A model generated the notes under the pieces. That model was not told where the DNA came from and did not search any database. It worked only from the letters and a program-made list of their open reading frames with translations. 64,000 bases of DNA from VXRD01 sp965242535 (lineage in GTDB: Bacteria; Latescibacterota; UBA2968). Below, in pieces: positions 1 through 10,200 of the stretch. The stretch covers positions 3,596,001 to 3,660,000 of the forward strand of contig OZ251458.1 of NCBI GenBank assembly GCA_965242535.1, in the 5' to 3' direction. A program made the position numbers and the translations under genes. Each line of letters opens with the position of its first letter. Positions within the stretch are counted from its first letter, which is position 1.

Positions 1-1250
1 CGCGGTCACTGTCGCTATACCGCCATTCTCGGAAATTGACGAGGACGACAGAACGAGCGAAGCCGTCGGCGTGTCGTCATCATCGCTAATCGTCAGCGTC
101 ACTTCGGAAGGGTTAGCTACACCGCGACCGCCGCTCGCTAAACCCGAGACCGTCACCGACTTATCCGGCTCATCTTTGTCATTATTCACCGCTGAAATCG
201 TCACAACACCACTGCTCGTCGTCGATCCTGCCGCGATGGTCAGCGTCTTGTCTGCGCTCAACGTGTAACCGCTACCCGCCGCTGAAACGGTGATCGTCAA
301 CGCCTCGCTCGATTCACCGCTCAACGTCGCGGTCACCGTCGCTATACCGCCATTCTCGGAAATTGACGAGGACGACAGAACGAGCGAAGCCGTCGGCGTG
401 TCGTCATCATCGCTAATCGTCAGCGTCACGTTGGAAGGGTTAGCCACGCCGCGACCACCGCTCGCTAAACCCGAGACCGTCACCGACTTATCTGGCTCAT
501 CCTTGTCATTATTCACCGCTGAAATCGTCACGGTCCCACTGCTCGTCGTCTCACCCGCCGCGATGGTCAGCGTCTTATCCGCGCTCAACGTGTAACCGCT
601 ACCCGTCGCTGAAACGGTGATCGTCAACGCCTCGCTCGATGCACCGCTCAACGTCGCGGTCACCGTCGCTATACCGCCATTCTCGGAAATCGACGAGGAC
701 GACAAGGACAACGAAACCGTCGGCGTGTCGTCATCATCAGCAATCGTCAGCGTCACGTTGGAAGGGTTGGCTACACCGCGACCGCCGCTCGCTAAACCCG
801 AGACCGTCACGTTCCTATCCGGCTCATCTTTGTCGTTGTTCACCGCCGTAATCGTCACGGTCCCACTGCTCGTCGTCGATCCTGCCGCGATGGTCAGCGT
901 CTTATCCGTGCTCAACGTGTAATCGCTACCCGCCGCTGATACGGTGATCGTCAACGCCTCGCTTGATTCACCGCTCAACGTCGCCGTCACCGTCGCTATA
1001 CCGCCATTCTCGGAAATTGACGAGGACGACAGAACGAGCGAAGCCGTCGGCGTGTCGTCATCATCAGCAATCGTTAGCGTCACGTTCGCGGGATTCGCCA
1101 CGCCGCTGGCGCCACTTGCCGTCGCCGATACCCTCACGGATTTATCTGGCTCATCCTCGTCGTTATTCACCGCTGAAATCGTCACAACACCACTGCTCGT
1201 CGTCTCACCCGCCGCTATCGTCAGCGTCTTGGACGCGCTCAACGTAAAAT
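1..1250 (-). repeat. 327-bp near-identical tandem repeats inside the giant gene
   Basis: Successive units are spaced exactly 327 bases apart (compare the copies beginning near 290, 617 and 944), a 109-codon period, and are nearly identical in DNA as well as protein. The array continues past the left edge; identity falls off after about 1250. Near-identity at the DNA level implies recent duplication or gene conversion, and the copy number is likely variable. Short-read assemblies may collapse such arrays. Confidence 0.85.
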
Positions 1251-4200
1251 CGCCATCTACTGCATTCGTGTCTGCCGTTGCGGATACCGTCAATTCCAAC
1301 GCCTCGCTGGACGCATGATTCAGCGTCGCGGTCACCGTCGTCGAAATTGCCACACCGCTCTCGTCGATCCTCGGAGGCGTCAGCACCAAGGTTGCCGTCG
1401 GCGTCGCCTCGTCGTCCGTCAGCGTCAAACTGGCACCGGTCACCGTCCCCACGCCTTGGCTGTTCTGCGCTGTTCCGCTCACCGTGGTCGTCCGATTGAC
1501 CACGTTGTCGATGGCGTCATTCACCGCCGTGATCGTCGCTGTGTCCGCGCGTTCGACAGTGTCACCCGCCGCGATCTCAATCGTCGCGTCCGCGCCCACC
1601 GTGTAGCTACCGTTCACCGCTGTCACAGTAATCGTCGTCGCCGCACTCGACGCATGGCTCAACTTCGCCGTTACTGTCGTCGTACCGCCATTCTCTGCGA
1701 TAGCGGTGTCCGCCAACGCCAGCGAAACCGTCGGATCCGCCTCGTCGTCCTCGATGGTGAGCGTTACCACATCCGGGGTAGCTACGCCGCTGCTCCCGCT
1801 CACCACCGCCGAGACGGTCACTTCCTTGTCCGGCGCGGCCGTCGCGTTATCAATCGCGGTCACCGTCACCGTGCCGGTGCTACTGGTCACTCCCGCCGCG
1901 ATGGTCAACGTCTTCGCGCTCGACAGGCTGAAATCCGTCGCCGCCGCGTTCGTCCCGGCCGTCGCCTCTACCGTCAGCGTCACCGCCTCGCTCGACGCAC
2001 GGTTCAACGTCGCCGTCACCGTCGCCGATCCAGGGTTCGTCCCGTCGTGCTCGTCAATGATCGCCGGACTCAGCACCAATGTCGCTGTCGGCGTCGATTC
2101 GTCGTCGGTCAACGTCAGCACTGCGCCGGTCACAGGACCAGCGCCGCCCGAGGTGGAAGCGGTTCCCGTCACCGTCACCGACCGGTCGCCCACGTTGTCG
2201 ATGGCGTCGTCCACCGCCGTGATCGTCACGTTGTCGGCCGCGTTCGACGTCTCGCCCGCCGCGATCGTGATGGTCGCGTCCGCGCCCACCGTGTAGGCGC
2301 CCGCCACCGCCGTTACCGTCACCGTCGTCGCCGCGTTCGAATACGCACGGTTCAACGTTGCCGTCACCGTCGTCGTCCCGCCGTTCTCGGCAATCGCGTT
2401 GTCCGCCAACGCCAGCGTCACCGTGGGCGCATCGTCGTCCAGGATCTTGCCGGTCCCGGTCGAGGCGGCGAGCAACGCGTTGGACGGGTTGTTCAGCTCC
2501 ATCACCACCGTCTCGTCCGGCTCCGGCGTCGCGTCGCCGTACACCGACACGGGGACGGTCTGCTTGGTGACTCCCGCCGCAAAAACCAGCGTCGGCTCCG
2601 GCGGAAAACCGTGATCCGCTCCCGTTTGATCCCGCGTCCGCAACGTCCCCAAGGTCGCGGTGCCGGTTGAGTTGACGGCGACAGAGACCGACACTCGCTG
2701 GGTGCTCGCCGGAAGCAAAGTCACCGTCCACTCCAGCGTATTCGCATCTCCCGGCCCGCCCTCGGTGACGCTCGGCGCGTCGATGTACAGCGTCGGCGTG
2801 GACGGGCGGTCGTCGTCGGTGATCGTCAACGTCACGTCGTCCGGGGCGGCCACATCCTGGTTGCTCACGCTTCCCGACACGGTGACCGACTTGTCGAGCT
2901 CGGGGTCCGCGTTGTTCACCGCGGTGATCGTCACCGTGCCGGTGCTGGTGGTCGTGTTCGCCGCTATGGTCAGCGTCTTGTTCGCGCTCAGGGTGAAGTC
3001 CCCGGCCTCCGCGTTCGTGCCCGCGGCGGCCGCCACCGTCACCGTTGTGACCGCGGTCACCGCCTGGTCCAATGTCGCCGTCACCGTCGCCGCATTGCCG
3101 GTCCCGCTCTCGTCGATGGTCGAAGGCGTTAGGATCAGCGTTACCTGCGGCCGGTCCGCCACGGTCACGTCGAACGTCAGCGACGCCGTGTCTCCGTCCC
3201 CGTCGGTGGCGGTCCAGGTGTACTCGGTCTGCGCCAATGCCACTGTCGGCGCGCCGCTGACCTGGTGGCTCGCGTCCTTCGTCACCCCGGACGGCAGGGC
3301 GGGCGACAGGGCGTAAGAGACGCTCCCGTCGCCGCCGGTGGCGGTCGGCAGCGTGATCGCCGTGATCGCCGTGTGCCGCGTCCAAGACTGATCCGGGATC
3401 GTCGCCGCGCCGAAGTCGGGCCGGCCATTGTCCAGTACCGTAATGGTGAAGTTCCACACCGCCTGGTCCCCGTCCGCGTCGGTGGCAGTCCAGGCATAAG
3501 AGGTCCTGGCCATGGCCGTGCTGGGCGTGCCTGCGAGCGTGCGGTTGTGGGTGTCCACCACCGGCTCGTCGGGGTCCGAGCCTGCACGCGGGCTGGCACT
3601 GCGCGCCATGCCGGCCGGCAACACGGGCGCCAGCGCGTAGTTCAACGGCAGGTCGCCGCCGAGTGCCACCGGCAGAATGCCGGCGGCGGTCTTGTAGCGC
3701 GTCCACACGTAGTTCGTGGTTGCGAAGTAACTGAAATCCGGCAGGCTGTTGTCCGCCACGGTGATGGTAAAGGTGAGCTCCGCACGGTCGCCGTCGCTGT
3801 CCGTAGCCGTCCAGGTGTAGGTGGTCGCGTCCATGGCCACGCTCGGCGTGCCGCTGATCCGGTGGCTGGCGTCCTTGTCCGCCCCGGCCGGCAGGGCAGG
3901 CGAGAGGGTGTAAGTCAGGGTACCGTTGCCATCTGTGGCGGCCGGCAGCGTGAACGCGGTCAGCGCCTTGTACCGCCGCCACGACTGGTCGGGCACGCTG
4001 GCAGTGCCGAAGGTGGGCACTGCGTCATCCTGCACCTCTATTGTGAACGTGAGCGTGGCTTGGTCGTCGTCCGCGTCGGTGGCGGTCAGCGTGTACGTGG
4101 CCTGGGCCGCTACCGCGGTGGGAGTACCGGAGATGGTACCGCCTGTGTTTGTGCCGGTGGGCGCCGTGTAGGCGACGCCGGCAGGCAGGGTCAAGGTCGT

Positions 4201-7200
4201 GACCGCGCCCGGCCCGGTCAGCGCGTAACTCAGCGTGCCGTTGCCACCTGTGGCGGCCGGCAATGCCACCGGGGCGATTGCTTCGTCCTTGACGTACACC
4301 TGCGCGGCGAAGGTGTTGGGTACGAACACCGGGGAGGCGTTCGGCGTGATCTGGATGGTGAAGTTGAGCGCGCCCTTGGTGCCGGTCAAGCCATCGGTGG
4401 CCTCCAGCGTGTAGGTAGCCAGCGCGGTCACGGTCGTCGGCGTACCGGAGATGGTCCGCGACGAGGCGGAGAACCCCAGGCCATCCGGCAACGCAGGCCG
4501 TAGCGCGTAGCTGATAGTCCCCCGGGCACCAGTGGCCGCGGGCAGTGCGTAACTGACGCTGGCACCGACGGCCCACGTCCGTGCGGACACCGATCCGGTG
4601 AAGGCCGGTTGCATCAGCACCCGGCCGTCCACCCGCCTATTGGCGTCCGTAGCCACGGCAGGTAGCGTCAGGCTGGCGGTAGTGCCGCCTGGGCCGGTGA
4701 TCGTGGCACCGTTCAGGGTCAGCGCGCCGCTACGGAAGCCGATGCCGTCGCTGTCGCGGTCGCCCGCCAGCACCACGTAACGGAACCGGGTGTAGCTCGA
4801 GCTCCCGCTGTGCTTTCCGGCCTGGCGCGTGCCTGCGCCGACGTCAATGGCAAGTTGCGGCGTACCGGTGATGGTCACGCGCTTGCCCCAGTTGATCAAG
4901 ACGTCGATATGGTCGCCCTTACCGTACACGCCGCCGGCAGGACGGCCTGCGAACCCCGCGCTGACCACCACAGGCGGATGGTTCGCCGCGCCGTTGACGT
5001 TATACGTATTGGCGTAATTCCGCAGGGACCCGTGACCGAGCGCCGCGTTCACGTCGTACTGGTTACGTATGGTACCGCCGTTCAGCGTCAGCGAGTTGGC
5101 AGGCACGTCGACGCCGTTGCCATCCACGTCGCCTGCCTGCACCTCGTACTCGAACCGAAGCACGGATCCGGACGCGGAGGCCATGTCCAGCGTCTTCGTC
5201 GAGGAACCGATGACCAGGGATAAGCGCGGCGTGCCGGTCACCGTCACGCCCTGGCTGAACGCGACGTTGATTCCGATCACCTCGTAGCGGTCAAAGGTCG
5301 ATCCGTGTTGCGGCCGGCTGATCACCAGGGATCTCACCACAGGCGGGCGGATGGAGCCGTCCACCTTGTGGCTGGTTCCGCCCCGGACCGTAAAGCCGCT
5401 GATGTCGGTCACCGCCCGGTTGCCGTTGGCCGCGGTTTCGATCACGGCGCCGTTCAGACTCAGCCCACTGCTGACGACGCTGACCCCGTCCGCGTCGCGG
5501 TCCGCCGCCTGCACGGTGTAGCTGAAGGCGATGCTGTTCGCGCCTGCGCCAGAGTACGCCATCTGCCGCGTGGTGCTACCGACCAGAAGGCCGAGAGTCG
5601 GCAGGTTGGGCGCCCTGGCCGTGACGCGGATCGGCAGGTTGAACGTGAGTGTCACGCGGATCACCTCGCCGGCGGCGTAGGTATTATCGGCACTCGGCCG
5701 CGACGTGATGCTCACCCCAGACACGCTCGCCCGGCGCCCGTCCACCTTGTACGCCGCGGCGGAGACGGCGTGGCTACCGAGGCTCAGGGTCGCCGCCACG
5801 CCGCCGCGGCTGATGCCGCCCAGGTTCACGTCCAGCGCGCCTTGCGGGATGCCGAAGCCGTCGCCGTCGTAGTCGCCTGCCTGCACGGTGTAGCCGAACG
5901 TCAAGGTGGTGCTCGCCGGGGCGCGCTCGGCGTGTTGGGTGCTGACCTTCAGGGCGGCGTGGCGCGTGTGGCTGCCGACGGTGAGCGCCAGCCGCGGCCA
6001 GCCCGGATTCCCCTGCCGGAACGTCCGCCGGGCCGCCACTACCGCCTTGCTGAACGTCACCTGCACGCGGATCTCCTCGCCGATGCGGAAGGTGACGCCT
6101 GTGGCCGGACGCGACATCACCGCGACGCCGGTCACGATCGCAGGCGAATTCAAGTTGCCGTTCACCTTGGCGTTGCCGGCGTTGGTGATGGCGTGGCTAC
6201 CTAGGGCGAGCACTGCGTTGCTGTCCGCGTTGCTGCGGATGGCACCGTTGTTGAGGGTCAGGGCGCCGCTCCGGATGCTGAGCCCGTCGGTGTCCACGTC
6301 GGACTGTTGCACCATGTAGCGGAAGTACTGCGTGGTTGAGGTGGCACCTGCGCGGTTGTAGCCCGCCTGGCGGGTGGCGTTGCCGATGCTCAAGGCGAGC
6401 CGTGGCGATCCCGTCACGCCCACGCGCTGGCTGAAACGCACCGCGACTTCAACCACCTCGCCGCGGCTGTAGGTGTCGCCGGTCGCCGGTGAGGATGTGA
6501 TGGTCACGCCTGCCACTTTCGGCGCGCTGATGACGCCGCCGTCCACCTTGTGCGCCGCCTGGTTGGAAAGGGCGTAGCGGCCCAAGCCGAGCACCGCGGC
6601 GTTCCCGGCGTCATCGCGGATGGTACCGCTGTTGAGGGTCAGGGCGCCTGCGGCGATGGAAACGCCGTCCGCGTCGCGGTCAGACGCCTGCACGGTGTAG
6701 CGGAAGAGCACATTATCGCCACTGACGCCGTAGTACGCGGCCTGCCGGGTCACGCCGCCCACCTGCAACGCCAAGCGGGGGGCGCCTGTCACCACCAGGG
6801 CCGCAGTGCCTTGCCGACGAAAGCGGACCGCCACCCGGATCTCATCGTTGAGGGCGTACGTGCTGGCTACCGCCGGGCTGGACAGGAAACTCACGCCACG
6901 CACCGTCGGGCGGGCGCCGACCACCGCCAGGGTAAAGGTCACGGTATCGGTGTCGCCGTTGGCGTCGGTCACCGTCAGCGTGTGGCGGGTGGACGGCGTA
7001 GCCGTGGTCGCGGCGCCGGTCAGGACCGCGGTGGCGCGGTTCAAGGTGAGGCCGGATGGCAACGCAGGCGACACGGTGTAAGCCAGCGGCGCGTCTCCGG
7101 TGGCGGAGCTGGGCAGGCCGCAACCGACGTGCAACGGGCCGCAGGACGAGTGGAGCGAGTAGTTCACCACCGTGTTGGTGAGCATGGACAGGTCCGGCCC

Positions 7201-10200
7201 GGTGGCGATGCCGAAGTCCGGCCACAGGCCCGTGCGGCTGCCGTCCACCTTGGCGGAGGCGTAGCGGGTTGCGGCGTAGCGGCTGAGGTCCAACACCGCG
7301 TCGGTGGCACCTGCGTCGCGGATGGTCGCGCCGCTCGGCAACGTCAGCGCGCCGCCTGTGATGCCGAGGCCATCGCTATCGGCGTCTCCCGCCGCCACCG
7401 TGTAGCTGAAGTCCACATAGGAGTTGCCGCTACCGGCCGCGGCTGTGGCCGTGCGGGTAGCGTCGCCGATGGTGAGGGCAAGCCGAGGGCTACCGGCCAC
7501 GGTGACCGCCTGATCGAAACTCACCCGCACCGTGATCGTCCCGCCCCGGGTGTAGGTGTTGGCTTGTTGCGGCGTGGACACGACGGCGAGTCCGGTGACC
7601 CGCGGCGGCGTGTGGACCTTGTGTTCCGTCTGATGGCCCAGCGCGTGGCTACCGAGACCGAGGGCCGCGTTGGCGCCGTGGGCGTCCTGCACGGTGGTGC
7701 CGTCCGGCAAGGTCAGGGCATCTGTGGGAACGCTGATGCCGTTGTTGTCATCGTCGGACAACAGCACCGTGTACTGGAAGTGCAGGCTCTTGAGCTCGGC
7801 CCGGTCAAAGGTCGCCTGCCGCTTGACGCTCCCGATCTGGATAGCCAGACGCGGCGAGCCGGTCACCGCCAGCTCTTCTGTGAAGCTGACGCTGAGGCGG
7901 ATCACGTCGCCCACGGCGTAGCCGCTGGTCGCCACCGGCCGGGACTGGATACCGACCGCGCGTACCGCGGGCGCGGCGTTGGCACCGCCGTCCACCTTGT
8001 GGCTGCTGGCGTTGGCGACCGCAAAGCTACCGAGTGCCAACGAGGCGGCGACGCCGCTCGAATCGATGCTACCGCCGTTCAACGACAGGGCACTGGTGCC
8101 GATGCCGATGCCGTCGGCATCCCGGTCGGCCCCCTGCACGGTGTAGCTGAAAACATGATGGTACCCGGTGAGCGACGAGGGCGATGCGTAGTAGTTCGCG
8201 TAGCGGGTTTTGGAGCCGATGGACAACGCCAGCCGCGGCGTGCCGGTCTTGGTGACGGTCTTGTCGAACTGGATGCCGACCGCGATCTCCTCGCCTGCGC
8301 CGTAGGTTTGGCCGGTCTGCGGTGAGGACATGAAGGTCAATGCCGACACCTTCGGCGCGTTGGCCTCCGCCACGGTGATGGTGAAGGGCAAGGTCGTCGC
8401 GTCGCCGTCGCCGTCCGTGGCGACATAGGTCTGCTCGCTGGCACCGGCGGCTTGCGGCGTGCCGCTGATCGTGCGGGTGGCACTGCTGTAGGTGAGCCCG
8501 CCCGGCAACGTGCTGGTGAGCTGATACGAAATGCTACCGTCGCCTGTGGCCGTGGGCAGGGTCAGCGACGCGGCCGTGCCGGCTACGTAGTGCTGAGCCG
8601 CCACCGCCGCACTGAACGCAGGCGCCGTATCGCGCACGCGGTGATCGCCGTCGTTGGTGATGGCGTGGTTGCCAAGCCCCACCAGCGCATGGCGAAACGG
8701 ATCGTCGCTACTGGAGTAGGTCAGAAAGCCGCCGTTGGCGGTCACCGCGCCTGCGGCGATGCTGATGCCATCGCCGTCGAAATCCGACGACGTCACGGTG
8801 TAGGTGAAGGTATGGGTGGGCGGCAAACCCGTGGATCCGTTGTGCCACGTCGCCGTGCGCGTGTTGGCGCCGATGGTGAGTGCCACCGTCGGCGTACCGC
8901 TGCGCACGAACACCAACTCCGTGAACGTGAGGCGAACCGCGATCACGTCGCCTGTGGCGTAGTTGCCGCCCGCCGGGCTGGAGGTGATGGCGACGCCGGA
9001 GATTATCGGCGGCGTATCCACCTTGTGGCCGGTGGCAGTGGCGATGGCATAGGTGCCGAGTGCCAGGTTGGCGTCGCGGGTGCCGGTCGCGTCTCGCAAC
9101 TTGCCCGTGCCGTTCAGCGTCAGCGCGCCTGCGGCGATGCCGATGCCATCGTCGTCGTCATCCGCCGCCTGCACTTGGTAGCGGAAGCGCAAGGTGCTCG
9201 CGTTGGGCTTGCTCGCAAAGGCCGCGCTGCGCGTGTACGTGCCGATGGTCAGCGCGAGACTGGGATTGGGCGCGGTAATCGCGACCGCCTGATTGAACCG
9301 CACATCTACGCTGATGGTCTCCAGCACGCCGTAAGCGTCGCCACTCGCCGGGCTGGAACTGACGGTCACATCGCTCACCGCGGGGACGGTGGTCACCGCC
9401 AGCGAGAAGGTCAACGAGGCCGCATCGCTATCGCCGTCGGTCGCGGTGTAGGTGTACGTGGCGGACGCGGTTTGGGTGGTGGGCGTGCCGTGGATGCGGT
9501 GTACCGGGCGTCTGTCGAACGTGAGGCCCGCCGGCAGGGATGGCGTCAAAGTGTAGCGGAGGGTCCCATCGCCGCCGGTGGCCTCTGGTAAGGATTCGTC
9601 CACCGCGCTGTTCACCGGGAAGGTCTTGCCCGTTACCGAGGCGGCTCCGAAGGTCGGTTGCGTATCGCGCACCGTATGCCCATCGGCGGCGGTAATGGCG
9701 TGGGCACTGAGGTCGAGCGCGGCGGCGACGGTGTTGTCGTCGGCGTCAGTGATGCTACCGCCGTTGAGGGTCAACGCGGCGGCGCCGATGCTGATGCCAT
9801 CGCCGTCGAAATCCGAAGACGTCACGGTGTACTTGAACGAGATATCGTCCGGGTCGCTACTTATACGGGAGAAGGGCGCCTGGCGGGTATTGGCGCCGAT
9901 AGTCAGCGCGAGTTGCGGCGCGCCGGTGATCGTGACCCCCTGGTCGAACGTGACGATCGCCCAGATCACTTCGCCGGCGGCGTAGTCGCCGTCGAAGCCG
10001 ACCGGCGGAACGATGGTGAGCGCGCTCGGCTTCGGCGCGTTGGCCGCGGCCACTACGACGTTGAACGGCCCGAGCGTCGTTCGATCGCCGTCGGCATCCG
10101 TCGCCGTCAGCGTGTGCGTAGTCGTGTCCGAGACCGTGGGCGTGCCGGTGATCGTGGGGCTGGTGCTACCCAGTGCCAGGCCGCTGGGCAACGCAGGGGA

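Noticed and set aside
2054..3982. Long minus-strand frame of 642 codons
   Set aside because: It is a shadow of giant gene 1: the frame ending in multiples of three gives clear He_PIG and Calx-beta repeats here, while this one gives Arg/His-rich sequence without homology.
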